The notes: generated by a model not told the origin, from the letters alone. A stretch of DNA of 31,266 nucleotides from a virus (IMGVR_UViG_3300024520_000333:1-31266); one strand, 5' to 3'; positions 22,059 through 30,861 are shown, counted from the stretch's first letter. Translations and numbers: made by a program.

Positions 22059-23282
22059 ATGAACATGAATGAAAAAGTTAGAAAAGAACTGACACATGCA
22101 GCGGAAAATCTAGAGATGGATTTCTCCGCAATTGAAGAAAAATGGAATGAATTGTGTAGTGACAATAATATGGTTGACGAAAATGACTCTAATATTGCAC
22201 TATCGTTATTTCGACAATGGCATTCTGGAATGCGACGAGTTGCATCTTCAGGAGAAGCACCAAAACAGAAGACAGGTGGAGATAATCATACGGTATTTGG
22301 ATATGTAGTCGCTAGTGAAGAACTACGAGACTTTGAAGAATACAATCGTGATAAGTTACGAGTAGAAATTATTCGTGATGCAAATGCTGCGTTCAATGCG
22401 GGAAAGTTTGCTCGCGTGACTCAACTTGCAGATGGAACTTATGAGGTTAGCCAAATCATGAATAATGAAACTATAACTCGACCGCTGAATAATACTGAAT
22501 TACCTGAGTCTACTATGGAAATTGATGGTAATTTGATTGTTCCTATTGATAACCAACAGGAAAATCCGTGGGGAGTAAATAAAAAGTATGGACACCCTAA
22601 GCCCCTGAATAACTTTCAGCGAGCGGTTCACTTTATTGGTTCTTTGAATGGTGGAACCATTCAATATTGGAGAATTGGTTTGAAGAACGAAGTGGCTAAG
22701 AATTGGAATGTTGAAGAACAACGTGCTGTGTATATTGATGTGTATGCAAATTCTGAACATTTAGATGCAGGTAATCTATACAATCCTAACTTGGAAAGTG
22801 TCATCTACAATGATGAATTGGAAACCCCTCAACCTGCGAATAATGATTTGCAGACCTTAATTGGTGAAAATATGCGTGGCTTTGTTAGTCCTTTAGTTCA
22901 ACTAGAGCATTACCATGTGAATAATAAGTCTCGACCAACGAAAGAACGTATGGTTGTGACTGATGGAAACGTCACAAATATGTATATGAATCCCAATACT
23001 AATGGTAATCGAACGCTGTATATTTCAGATTTGAATGCAGATTACGATTATGATGGTGACGGTTATTCATCAACACCGTGTTGGGTTCCTGAACACATTA
23101 ACTTGGACTTTGGTATTGGTAGCCATGTGTTAATTATTGGCCGCTCCAATCAAAGTATGAATCAAGATACTGGACAGATGAGACAATGCAGCATAAATGT
23201 ATTCGGTGTAATTGTTCTCAACCGTCGCGGTTCGCCAAATCAAACTACTGATAGTGGCGAGCAATATAGTGGTTGGTTCTGA
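22059..23282 (+). CDS. candidate RPA-like ssDNA-binding protein
   Basis: 407 residues. A helical N-terminus (about 1-75) is followed by a beta-rich core. The segment HTVFGYVVASEELRDFEEYN and a late G-S-H-V-L-I-I-G-R ... CSINVFGVIVLNR stretch look like OB-fold strands. An acidic linker (NADYDYDGDGYSS) precedes the last strands. No zinc-finger Cys cluster is present. Its place between clamp loader and RecA-like ATPase suggests the replication SSB, but the family is not certain. GAGGTGATTGAA supports ATG 22059 over GTG 22050. Confidence 0.5.
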   Translation: MNMNEKVRKELTHAAENLEMDFSAIEEKWNELCSDNNMVDENDSNIALSLFRQWHSGMRRVASSGEAPKQKTGGDNHTVFGYVVASEELRDFEEYNRDKLRVEIIRDANAAFNAGKFARVTQLADGTYEVSQIMNNETITRPLNNTELPESTMEIDGNLIVPIDNQQENPWGVNKKYGHPKPLNNFQRAVHFIGSLNGGTIQYWRIGLKNEVAKNWNVEEQRAVYIDVYANSEHLDAGNLYNPNLESVIYNDELETPQPANNDLQTLIGENMRGFVSPLVQLEHYHVNNKSRPTKERMVVTDGNVTNMYMNPNTNGNRTLYISDLNADYDYDGDGYSSTPCWVPEHINLDFGIGSHVLIIGRSNQSMNQDTGQMRQCSINVFGVIVLNRRGSPNQTTDSGEQYSGWF

Positions 23283-23299
23283 TTAGATTAAACGTGTGT

Positions 23300-23343
23300 A
23301 AACGTCGGCGCGAAAATGACGTTTGGTGGGGTGCGAGGCCCCA
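23300..23343 (+). promoter_or_regulatory. two adjacent hairpins before the 23358 gene
   Basis: AAACGTC (23300-23306) pairs with GACGTTT (23318-23324). TGGGG (23327-23331) pairs with CCCCA (23339-23343). The pair lies in the 75-nt gap after the RPA-like gene, an unusually GC-rich spot for this genome. It may end the upstream transcript or form a leader. Confidence 0.4.
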
Positions 23344-23357
23344 TAGGAGTGATAACT

Positions 23358-23567
23358 ATGAATTTTCTTAGAGTACATAGAGCAATTATTGACAGAACTG
23401 AAATTGAAACTGTAGAATGGAATCCCGTGAATAACGAACTTCCATCAGACGAAAAAAACGAACTATACCAAGTCCAATTCCATATGCGGAGCGGAAAGAA
23501 ATTTACGAGAAGAATATACCAAAACCAATTAGATACGATTTTAAATTTATTTGAAGGAGATGAATAA
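23358..23567 (+). CDS. 69-residue hypothetical
   Basis: MNFLRVHRAIIDRTEIETVE, a beta-rich small basic/acidic protein ending FEGDE. AGGAGTGATAACT upstream fixes ATG 23358; an in-frame ATG at 23316 would read through the hairpin region. No family is recognised. Confidence 0.6.
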   Translation: MNFLRVHRAIIDRTEIETVEWNPVNNELPSDEKNELYQVQFHMRSGKKFTRRIYQNQLDTILNLFEGDE

Positions 23568-23568
23568 A

Positions 23569-24405
23569 ATGAGTTGGGCAGCAACAACAACGACACAAGC
23601 GGTGTCAGAAGAAAATCTGTTAGAGATTATTAAAGCAGAAGTAACTCAAGAATTAGAAGCAATTCTTGAAAGACAAAGAGCACATTTATGCTGTTTGATT
23701 TACGGGGATGCAAAAACTGGTAAATCTGGTTTAGCATTAGATTGTAGAACGACAGAAGAATTGGATAATGATGCCATTATTATGGTGTTAGATTTTGATA
23801 ATGGAGTCGAACCCACTTGGAGAACGAATTGGGATTCCGACCCAAATATTAAAATCTTAAATCCTATTGCTAGAGATGATGAAGGATTCCCTAACTTAGA
23901 TAAAACGGTTAGAAGAGCAGAAGCCTTTATTGCTATTGCTAAGGATTATCTGAATGAAGGAAAAACTGTCAAATTCATTTTTGATGGTATTGACCGTTGG
24001 CTACGACTTGCTATTTATGCTATGCCTATCGACAAAAGGGCCACAAAAATTCAAAAGATGCCAAGAGAATGGGGAGTTAGAAATTTAGCATATGAGCAAT
24101 TAGTGGAAAAGGTTACTGATGGATTAGACTGTGACCGATTCTTTATTACTCACATGAAAGACAATTATGAAAATAATATTGTGGTAGGTAGGGGTCCGAA
24201 TATCAAGGAGCAAACTATTGATAAGGTGACTCAAGTCATCGAAGTCAAATCAAATAAGTTAGGAAAGAAACACACTTCAACCGCAACAATTGTTGCAAGT
24301 AAAACTAACACCGAATTGGTTGGGAAAACCTTTGATTTCTTAATTATTGATGATGGAGAAGTTACTTGGACAGCAATTGAGGAATTGCAAAAAGGTGAAC
24401 TTTGA
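23569..24405 (+). CDS. RecA-fold ATPase, Sak4/RadA-like
   Basis: 278 residues. Walker A GDAKTGKSG (G46-S53) is in the usual place, with a Walker B-like strand FIFDGIDRW and a RecA-type core. It lacks the N-terminal HhH domain and the full length of host RadA (about 320-350), so it fits short phage Sak4-type recombination ATPases best. Such proteins promote strand annealing or exchange with the cognate SSB. An RPA-like gene lies just upstream and PCNA just downstream. Confidence 0.75.
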   Translation: MSWAATTTTQAVSEENLLEIIKAEVTQELEAILERQRAHLCCLIYGDAKTGKSGLALDCRTTEELDNDAIIMVLDFDNGVEPTWRTNWDSDPNIKILNPIARDDEGFPNLDKTVRRAEAFIAIAKDYLNEGKTVKFIFDGIDRWLRLAIYAMPIDKRATKIQKMPREWGVRNLAYEQLVEKVTDGLDCDRFFITHMKDNYENNIVVGRGPNIKEQTIDKVTQVIEVKSNKLGKKHTSTATIVASKTNTELVGKTFDFLIIDDGEVTWTAIEELQKGEL

Positions 24406-25169
24406 TGCAGATTACTTTAGCAAAAGAAGTTTTCGTTGAAGCATTTAAAGCCGTGGAAATGAAAGGGAAGTGGTTTACATCAACAGGATTAAAAAGTGAG
24501 ACTTTGGGTAGTTTTGTAAAAATCGTTGCTAAAGAGGATAATCCTAGAAGGGGTTTACATTTCATGAATGCTAATAATCAGACATTCGTAGATTATTGGA
24601 TTCCTATGGATGTTGAAGTAAATGAAACCGTGGTCTTAGATATTTCTAAAGCAATGAAGTATCTAAATACGATGAGTGATTTCGTAACATTGGAAGCGGG
24701 CCAACATGGTTGCCTTTTTACATCTGAAAGGAAAACATCAAAATTTCCTTCAAATGTAATTCATCCGAATAATGGTGCGTGTGAAAGTTTTTTTCGTGCT
24801 TCACAAAATATTGACCAAGAAAATTATGAAATTGAATGGGGTGAATTTCCAATAACTTCCGGATTTGTAATCGAGGCAAAGGATTTCGCTAAGGTGATTA
24901 AGTCATGTGAAATTGTTGGACATGGAGTGTATAAATTACAGGTAACAAATGATGCCGTATTAATCACTTCGTCAATCAATACTAGTGAATTGTATAGTGA
25001 AAATATTGCTACTGCACATCATTTTGGCGAAGCGACCGTTGAATATACGGGGCCGATTCATTCGGCATTTAAGTCTGGATTCATTACATTTTATTTTAAT
25101 GATGAGTCGTTAGTGGTAGCAATTTCAGATAATGTGTTAGTAGCAAGAGCGCCGTATGTGGTGGTATAA
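24405..25169 (+). CDS. pcn: PCNA-like sliding clamp
   Basis: 254 residues, the normal length for PCNA. It encircles DNA and tethers polymerase, ligase and nucleases. The C-terminal third is most PCNA-like: ATVEYTGPIHSAFKSGFITF, then YFNDESLVVAISDNVLVARA, matching the last domain strands. A central linker and two-domain layout are present. The start is ATG 24405, overlapping the upstream stop as TGATG. The RFC and PolB genes are close. Confidence 0.8.
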   Translation: MQITLAKEVFVEAFKAVEMKGKWFTSTGLKSETLGSFVKIVAKEDNPRRGLHFMNANNQTFVDYWIPMDVEVNETVVLDISKAMKYLNTMSDFVTLEAGQHGCLFTSERKTSKFPSNVIHPNNGACESFFRASQNIDQENYEIEWGEFPITSGFVIEAKDFAKVIKSCEIVGHGVYKLQVTNDAVLITSSINTSELYSENIATAHHFGEATVEYTGPIHSAFKSGFITFYFNDESLVVAISDNVLVARAPYVVV

Positions 25170-25375
25170 TGAGTTATGAAGAATTTAATAATATGGTTCA
25201 GAATATGAAGCCTGATAACGATTATGAATATAGATTATGGTCAATTGCTTATGAGATAGAAAGGGCTCTTAAAGAATTAAAGTTTAGAAACTCATGGAGT
25301 GCAGGGAACGCTGAAAAGCATTTGTTAAAAACGATAAATAAGTTTGATATGAATACTCCAACGGAGGAATTGTAA
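25169..25375 (+). CDS. 68-residue hypothetical, helical
   Basis: MSYEEFNNMVQNMKPDNDYE, then two amphipathic helices. One-base overlaps (TAATG) join it to both neighbours. No family is recognised. Confidence 0.6.
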   Translation: MSYEEFNNMVQNMKPDNDYEYRLWSIAYEIERALKELKFRNSWSAGNAEKHLLKTINKFDMNTPTEEL

Positions 25376-25551
25376 TGGGAAGAATGAAAGAGATTTATAT
25401 TATGTGCATGAATGGTGATAGTGAAGAAACTATTGCTAAGTGGATTATGAAGCATGGTGCTTCTAAACCTAATGAGCAAAAGGCATTAGAATTGGCTAAG
25501 ATTTTTAAGAGTCAAGTAAAGACTAATGAGGAATATGAAGGAGGGGTTTAA
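25375..25551 (+). CDS. 58-residue hypothetical, helical
   Basis: MGRMKEIYIMCMNGDSEETI, then helices with Lys-rich faces (KALELAKIFKSQVKTNEEYE). GGAGGAATTGTA precedes the ATG. No family is recognised. Confidence 0.5.
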   Translation: MGRMKEIYIMCMNGDSEETIAKWIMKHGASKPNEQKALELAKIFKSQVKTNEEYEGGV

Positions 25552-25553
25552 AA

Positions 25554-25709
25554 ATGGAAAACGATTTAGAAGACAAGTTAATTGCAGAATTTAGAAAATG
25601 TGTTCGATGGTATGGACCAATTACGGAAATAGATGTGAATTTGAATACTGTTTGGTTTTCTAATGAACATGGTGAAGAATATGTTATATTAATTAATAAG
25701 GTGGAATAG
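25554..25709 (+). CDS. 51-residue hypothetical
   Basis: MENDLEDKLIAEFRKCVRWY then three strands (ITEIDVNLNTVWFSNEHGEE and onward). GGAGGGGTTTAAAA is a strong ribosome binding site. It ends two bases before the PolB start. No family is recognised. Confidence 0.5.
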   Translation: MENDLEDKLIAEFRKCVRWYGPITEIDVNLNTVWFSNEHGEEYVILINKVE

Positions 25710-25711
25710 AA

Positions 25712-27382
25712 ATGATTATTTGTCAAACGGAATCTAACGGCGCGATTAATATTAGATGGCGAGATAAAGAAGGTAATAGAGAAGAGTCTACAATTACAGA
25801 TTTTAATCCATACTTCTTTATCCCGGTATTTGCCGATGAACCAGATTTTTATGAGGTTAGTCAAAGTATTGGAGGGCGAAGAGTTAAATTAGAATATCCA
25901 TATTTGTATGAGGAAGGAGATTGGTTTAGCCTTCAGCAAAAACCTTTAAAGAAAGTAAAGGTTGTTAGAGCCGGAGACATTTATAGTGCTAGAAAGTATT
26001 GGCCTAAGACATATGAAGCAGATGTTCCTTTTCATTATAGATATTGTATTGATAAGCTAGAAAAATTAGAAGAGTATAACTTACGCAAATGGTATTGGGA
26101 TATGGAATGGATTAATAATGACCCTGAACATGGAGATGCGATTACTTGTATTGTTGTGTATGATAATTACAATGAGAAATTCACAACTTACTTTTGGCTT
26201 CCGAAAGGAATTCATGAACATATGGGAGATGCCCATGATAGTGAAAAAGAAATGCTTGAGGCATTTATCGCTGATATTCAAGAACAAGACCCTGATATGC
26301 TAATTTCATGGTTCGGGTCAAAGTTCGATTTACCGAAACTGATTCATAGAATGAAGCATAATGATATTGACCCTAGAGGGATTTCTCCTTATAACGAAGT
26401 AAAAGGAATTAACTTGGGAGAATTATCTAAAAAGGTAGATAACTATTCTCCCATTGAACAACCTATCAGGGGAAGAATTACTCTAGATTTGGATTTAGCA
26501 TTTGAGCGCCAATGGAATGATGCTCAACGTGGAACATTACCTTCATTGGCTCTTGACTATGTTTCTGAAACAGTATTAGGAGAAAAGAAATTAGTATCTG
26601 AGAAGTTTCCCGACAAGAACGAATTTTTTAAGAGAGGATGGTTGGAAGATACTGAGAGATACCTTGAATATGCTCAAGTGGATGTTGATTTAATTCGCCG
26701 GCTTGATGATGAAATGGGACTCAGCGAGGGGATTATATCTTTGCAAAGACTTTTGATTGCACCCTTTGATGCTTGCTTTTACGCGTCAAACATGGGGTCA
26801 ATTTACTTCATGCGGAACGCTGACTGGAAGGCTCCTACGGGCGATAAATCACAGGTTAGAGAAGAATATGATGGGGCATTAATTTATGACCCTATGGAGC
26901 ATGGAACCAATGGTCTTCATATTGGTGTTGCAGCATTTGATTACGCGGGACTATACCCTAGTATGATGTTAGCGAGGAATATCAGTTGGGAAACTCTATC
27001 TCCACGTAAAACAGATTTTGCTGTGAATTTGAAAATTCCAAGGGACTTCTCAGAAGTAACTGAGAAAAAGATGGTTTATTTCAAAACTGATAAATTGGGG
27101 TTATTGCCTCGTTCTGTATTGGAATTGAAAACACTTAGGGATAACTACAAGAATAAGATGCGGGCCGCAAGGTCCGTGGGGAATACGAGGGAATATACTA
27201 AATGGAATAATAGCCAAATGGCCGTTAAGAGATTAATGGCGAGTTTTTATGGAATTGTAGCATATCAGGGATTTGGTTGGGCTAATGTCACATTAGCGGC
27301 TTCAATCACAGCAAGTGCAAGAGAAGCCATTAGAGCAGCAGCATTTAAAGTAGGTGAAATGGATGAGCAGCACATTGTATAA
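25712..27382 (+). CDS. polB1: family B DNA polymerase, N-terminal part (exonuclease, motifs A and B)
   Basis: 556 residues. The 3'-5' exonuclease is intact: Exo I WYWDMEW (D130, E132), Exo II ISWFGSKFDLPK and Exo III YLEYAQVDVD. Motif A is DYAGLYPSMM (D410) and motif B is KRLMASFYG (K506), with Ala where Asn is usual. The chain stops after AAAFKVGEMDEQHIV, exactly before the conserved K-V-V-Y-x-D-T-D-S strand. That strand opens the gene at 27605. The polymerase is thus made in two pieces, each needed for activity. The reading frames of both pieces match (same phase), with about 220 bases and a stop between. Confidence 0.92.
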   Translation: MIICQTESNGAINIRWRDKEGNREESTITDFNPYFFIPVFADEPDFYEVSQSIGGRRVKLEYPYLYEEGDWFSLQQKPLKKVKVVRAGDIYSARKYWPKTYEADVPFHYRYCIDKLEKLEEYNLRKWYWDMEWINNDPEHGDAITCIVVYDNYNEKFTTYFWLPKGIHEHMGDAHDSEKEMLEAFIADIQEQDPDMLISWFGSKFDLPKLIHRMKHNDIDPRGISPYNEVKGINLGELSKKVDNYSPIEQPIRGRITLDLDLAFERQWNDAQRGTLPSLALDYVSETVLGEKKLVSEKFPDKNEFFKRGWLEDTERYLEYAQVDVDLIRRLDDEMGLSEGIISLQRLLIAPFDACFYASNMGSIYFMRNADWKAPTGDKSQVREEYDGALIYDPMEHGTNGLHIGVAAFDYAGLYPSMMLARNISWETLSPRKTDFAVNLKIPRDFSEVTEKKMVYFKTDKLGLLPRSVLELKTLRDNYKNKMRAARSVGNTREYTKWNNSQMAVKRLMASFYGIVAYQGFGWANVTLAASITASAREAIRAAAFKVGEMDEQHIV

Positions 27383-27608
27383 AAAACGAATTAGAACTGA
27401 AGCAGAAAAATTGCGTATTTTTACTAGTGCGGACATTATGCAACAAGTAAATAATTATCCTAATATGTCAGGGGTAGGCAGAACAGCGTATCAAATTACT
27501 ATTTTTCAAGTAAATAGTTTATTTAGGACTATTCCTAATATTCAGATTAAAGTTCCGGGAACGAAAAAAATTCCTCATGTTTGGGAATGGATTAGTGATG
27601 AAAAATGA
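27363..27608 (+). CDS. winged-helix-like ORF inserted between the polymerase halves
   Basis: 81 residues from ATG 27363 (GTG 27354 is an in-frame alternative). After a basic start (MSSTLYKKRIRTEAEKLRIF) come TSADIMQQVNNYPNMSGVGR and helix-strand-strand elements ending IPHVWEWISDEK, a winged-helix pattern. It overlaps the N-terminal polymerase gene by 20 nt and the C-terminal gene by ATGA. No intein or homing-nuclease motifs are seen. It may be a DNA-binding accessory that joins the halves. Confidence 0.6.
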   Translation: MSSTLYKKRIRTEAEKLRIFTSADIMQQVNNYPNMSGVGRTAYQITIFQVNSLFRTIPNIQIKVPGTKKIPHVWEWISDEK

Positions 27609-28396
27609 AAGTAGTATATGCACACACAGATTCAATATATGTTCCTATCAAGAATGTAGAAACCGCAGAAAGTATCTGTAAAAAACTGAATAACCATGTT
27701 AAAAAACTATTCCCTAATTTACTTAATTTGCCAGAACATCCTGTAAGTTTAGAATTTGAAAAATATTACGATGGTTTAGGAGTAGGAACTAAAAGAAATA
27801 GAAATGCGGGTTTCATTTCATGGAAAGATGGAGAATATTTAGATGAACCTGAGTTTGTGGTTACAGGATATTCTATGAAAAGAATTGCAGAAAATAAAAT
27901 AGCAAAAGAATTTCAAGGGAATCTTCTTAAAATGTGGGCAGGTCAAACCCCTAAAGAAACTATTATCAAATATTGTAAAGAGCAATATAATCATGTCAAA
28001 AAAGGCAGAGTAGGCATTCAAGGAATAGTTAAACGAGGCCGAGTGCGTAAATCATTATCAGAATATAAACAGGTTTCGGGAGGTATTGCTGGCGTTTGTT
28101 ATTACAATCAATACTTAGACCAAGACAATCCTATTAATGATTCCTTTTTCTATATTCAATGTTCCCATATTAACGGACCAACAACAATCATCTTACCAAA
28201 TGGGAAAGAAAGAGTGGCGACCTTCATCGCTGTAAAAGAAATGAAAGAATTTGATGAACGATTTACTATAGATTGGAATGCTTATGCACATAAATCTATT
28301 GTTCAAAAGGCAATTCCTATTTTTGAAGCGATGGGCTGGGACATAAAAGAATTTATTATTGATGAAAATCAAAAGAGTTTAAGGGAGTGGTTATGA
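27605..28396 (+). CDS. polB2: family B DNA polymerase, C-terminal part (motif C, thumb)
   Basis: 263 residues. It opens MKVVYAHTDSIYVPI, motif C at residues 5-10, directly after the initiator. The canonical Y-x-D-T-D-S is Y-A-H-T-D-S: the second Asp (D9, the metal ligand) is kept, the first is His7. The K-x-R-y region TKRNRNAGFI and the thumb (VVTGYSMKRIAENKIAKEFQ) follow. Together with the 25712 gene it gives about 820 residues, the size of a whole archaeal PolB. Methanothermobacter also splits PolB before motif C. Confidence 0.9.
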   Translation: MKVVYAHTDSIYVPIKNVETAESICKKLNNHVKKLFPNLLNLPEHPVSLEFEKYYDGLGVGTKRNRNAGFISWKDGEYLDEPEFVVTGYSMKRIAENKIAKEFQGNLLKMWAGQTPKETIIKYCKEQYNHVKKGRVGIQGIVKRGRVRKSLSEYKQVSGGIAGVCYYNQYLDQDNPINDSFFYIQCSHINGPTTIILPNGKERVATFIAVKEMKEFDERFTIDWNAYAHKSIVQKAIPIFEAMGWDIKEFIIDENQKSLREWL

Positions 28397-28542
28397 TGTT
28401 CTGGAAAAAAAAGAAACCCACTATCAATAAACATTTTAAAAAGAAATTGATTGAAGAATTGGCTAGGCTAAGAAACGATAGTCTCTTAGTAGTCAAGGAT
28501 GTTGAAAAATTAATTAAGAAAATCAAGGAGGAAAAACTATGA
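28393..28542 (+). CDS. 49-residue basic hypothetical
   Basis: MMFWKKKKPTINKHFKKKLI, a Lys-rich helical protein that could bind nucleic acid. It overlaps PolB C-terminal part and the Cas4-like gene by ATGA. No family is recognised. Confidence 0.45.
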   Translation: MMFWKKKKPTINKHFKKKLIEELARLRNDSLLVVKDVEKLIKKIKEEKL

Positions 28543-29465
28543 ATTATGTAAGAACATACGGACATGAAAATGAAGAAGGAGAATGGGTTAGGCCTATTCC
28601 AAAACCTGAAGATGAATACACTTATCAATGGAATCCTGAATGGATTAATGACCCAACAAAACCTATTTTAAAGATAACTAAATCCTCACTTGGTTCGTTT
28701 AAATGGTGCAATAAACAATATGAGTTTTCATATTTAGACCGACGGCCTCAAGACCAAACTGAAGCCATGTTAAAAGGAACAATTATTCATGATAATTACG
28801 AAGATTTCTATAAACAAGTTGATATTAAAAAGGCAGAAAATATGTCTTTCTTAGAAATTAACAATTATTTTACTGGGCTATTTCCTATTTCAGATTACAC
28901 AGACTTGACTGACACTATCGCAGCGTTTGAAACACAGCGATTTGTTGATGCTATTAAGGAAGAAAAATTAGAAGAATTCTTACCTGAAGGGAATGAACTG
29001 ATGTTAGACGCAGCAGTTTTAATTACTAGAGACACCAATCCAAAATATCCTTTAAGTAGAGATTATACAATTCATCTTCAAGGAATCATTGATAGGATTT
29101 ATACTGAAGACGGTAATTCTATTCCTTTTGAATTAAAAACTGGACCGTGGAAAGACACTAAAAAAACTGGTATGCGACGAGAAATGGCATTCTATAAAAT
29201 GCTAATGGAAAATTCTCCAGATTGGGAAGGAACAATAACACATTGGGGTTGGTATTATCCTGCTAGTAATTATGTTTACGTTGAAGAAGTTAATAAAAGG
29301 TCTGAAACTGCGATGAAAAAATCGCTTGCTGAAATTATTCATTCGTATGAACAGAATGATTTTAAACCATCATATTTCCATAAGAAGTGCGTCCATTGTT
29401 CATATGTTGGGATTTGTCCGGCAGCGATTGATGCTGAATTAAATAGTGGAGGCAGTTGGTTTTGA
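28539..29465 (+). CDS. Cas4/RecB-like Fe-S nuclease
   Basis: 308 residues of the PD-(D/E)XK superfamily. Active-site residues are GIIDRIY (D185) and FELKTG (E198, K200). Four Cys, C57 (WCNKQ) and C284, C287, C293 (CVHCSYVGIC), give the Fe-S cluster of Cas4 and AddB-type nucleases. These proteins are 5'-3' exonucleases in recombination, replication or CRISPR adaptation. No cas1 or CRISPR array is seen here, so the role is likely DNA end resection or processing. AAGGAGGAAAAACT precedes the ATG. Confidence 0.88.
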   Translation: MNYVRTYGHENEEGEWVRPIPKPEDEYTYQWNPEWINDPTKPILKITKSSLGSFKWCNKQYEFSYLDRRPQDQTEAMLKGTIIHDNYEDFYKQVDIKKAENMSFLEINNYFTGLFPISDYTDLTDTIAAFETQRFVDAIKEEKLEEFLPEGNELMLDAAVLITRDTNPKYPLSRDYTIHLQGIIDRIYTEDGNSIPFELKTGPWKDTKKTGMRREMAFYKMLMENSPDWEGTITHWGWYYPASNYVYVEEVNKRSETAMKKSLAEIIHSYEQNDFKPSYFHKKCVHCSYVGICPAAIDAELNSGGSWF

Positions 29466-29857
29466 ACATAGAAGAATATATTATGAATAAAGAGTGGAAG
29501 TTTTCAGAATTATTACAATTAACTGACACTTCAAGAGAAGTGGCTAAACAATTATATCAATCAGCACACGCTTCTGAAATGCTTGAAGAACTGTGGGATA
29601 AAAAAATTGACGCTAATGATATAACTTTAGGTGAATTGTATCATCAGATTGTAATGGACCATTTAACAAAACAAGTAATGGAGGCTTTCAAAAAATACTT
29701 TGAGTCTGCAACTGTTAGTTTTGATAGACCAACTTTATTAGAAGCACAAACTGGAATTGTGGAAGAACCAAAACCCACACCACCAAAACCAAAAACAATA
29801 AATAAAAAACTAAATACTGATGGAACAGATTTACCACCGGGCGTTGAAAGAATATGA
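29462..29857 (+). CDS. 131-residue hypothetical with Pro/Lys-rich tail
   Basis: Starts at TTG 29462 with GGAGG upstream at 29448-29452 and a TTGA overlap with the nuclease stop; ATG 29483 is the alternative. It is helical at first (WKFSELLQLTDTSREVAKQL), then has a disordered, Pro-rich tail (VEEPKPTPPKPKTINKKLNT). No family is recognised. A small regulator or adaptor of replication is possible. Confidence 0.55.
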   Translation: MNIEEYIMNKEWKFSELLQLTDTSREVAKQLYQSAHASEMLEELWDKKIDANDITLGELYHQIVMDHLTKQVMEAFKKYFESATVSFDRPTLLEAQTGIVEEPKPTPPKPKTINKKLNTDGTDLPPGVERI

Positions 29858-30861
29858 AATTTCCTAGAGAAGTTTGGGCAGGTAGCCACCTAACCAAAAA
29901 GCAACAGTTAAAAAGGCAGATGATAAATAATCGAGAAGAATTTGTAACTTTCTTAAAACGATTTAATAATAAAATGAATTGCTATACTAGCGTATATGAT
30001 TACAAAAGATTTACTAATAATCAAGCCTATGTATCATCAGTAGTTTTAGATAGACTTTTCTTAGATTTTGATTCACACGGAAAACCATTGAGGCTTTCAC
30101 TAGAGGACGTTAGGTCTGTAATTGCTTATTTAGATGAAAAGAATTTTACATATGAAATCTACTTTAGTGGTAATGGTTTTCATGTATTTGTATATGGGAC
30201 TGTTGCTGATTCGATTAGAGATATTCAACAGTTTTTCTATATGCTATATCCTAAAGCGATTAACAAAACATTGGATAAATCCGGCGTTCAAACGCGAAGA
30301 CTTCGACGTGTTCCCAATACCGTTAATATGAACACTAACGATTTTCTATTCTGTATTCCTCTTGAAAAGGAACATTTACAGTCTATGGACAATATCATCG
30401 CTTTAGCGAAAGACCCGCCTTTCTCAGCCCCTATTCGCTACGGAAATCAGCCGGTCATGTGGCCGAAGGCCCCTCTATTTGCCTCCGCCCCCATAGAAAT
30501 TAGCACGGTTGAGAGGGTGGGAAAACTTCCAATCATCCCTTGTTTGAACAATAGCATTATGGTGGAGAATCCTACTCATGAGGCTAGAGTTTACCTTGTT
30601 TCTTGGTATAGAACATTATTAGCAGATAATAAAAAATGCTATGATTATGAAAAAAACCAAGAAATCCTCAAAATAATTGTGGATGAAATTAAAAACATTG
30701 CATCAAAGGAAGGGGTTTGGTTAGATTGGAATGAAGGAGTAACTACTCATCATGCTAATTATACAGTATCAAATGATGGTGGCTATATGGCGCCAACTTG
30801 TGAAAAATTAATTAGTGAAGGGTATTGTGTAGGAAAATGTTGGAGATACCCGGAGGTATAA
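29854..30861 (+). CDS. AEP primase with fused PriL-type Fe-S domain
   Basis: 335 residues. The catalytic part is PriS-like: LFLDFDSHG with D71 and D73, the SGNGFHVFVYG phosphate-binding strand (S105-H110), and RRLRRVPNTVNMNTND. It is truncated relative to PriS (about 330-350 residues alone). The rest resembles the C-terminal domain of PriL: an N-terminal IPCLNN, then THHANYTVSNDGGYMAPTCE, and C-x-G-K-C near the end, four Cys that could hold a 4Fe-4S cluster. Fusion of the two subunits in one chain is known in Nanoarchaeum equitans and in plasmid/virus primases. Confidence 0.8.
   Translation: MKFPREVWAGSHLTKKQQLKRQMINNREEFVTFLKRFNNKMNCYTSVYDYKRFTNNQAYVSSVVLDRLFLDFDSHGKPLRLSLEDVRSVIAYLDEKNFTYEIYFSGNGFHVFVYGTVADSIRDIQQFFYMLYPKAINKTLDKSGVQTRRLRRVPNTVNMNTNDFLFCIPLEKEHLQSMDNIIALAKDPPFSAPIRYGNQPVMWPKAPLFASAPIEISTVERVGKLPIIPCLNNSIMVENPTHEARVYLVSWYRTLLADNKKCYDYEKNQEILKIIVDEIKNIASKEGVWLDWNEGVTTHHANYTVSNDGGYMAPTCEKLISEGYCVGKCWRYPEV

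Noticed and set aside
27383-27604. An intein between the polymerase halves
   Set aside because: The frame of the N-terminal half stops at 27380-27382 and meets more stops soon after. No intein splicing blocks (Cys/Ser at the start, His-Asn at the end) are visible.
28539-29465. A CRISPR adaptation locus
   Set aside because: Only a Cas4-like nuclease is present. There is no cas1, cas2 or repeat array, and Cas4-like genes are common in archaeal viruses.
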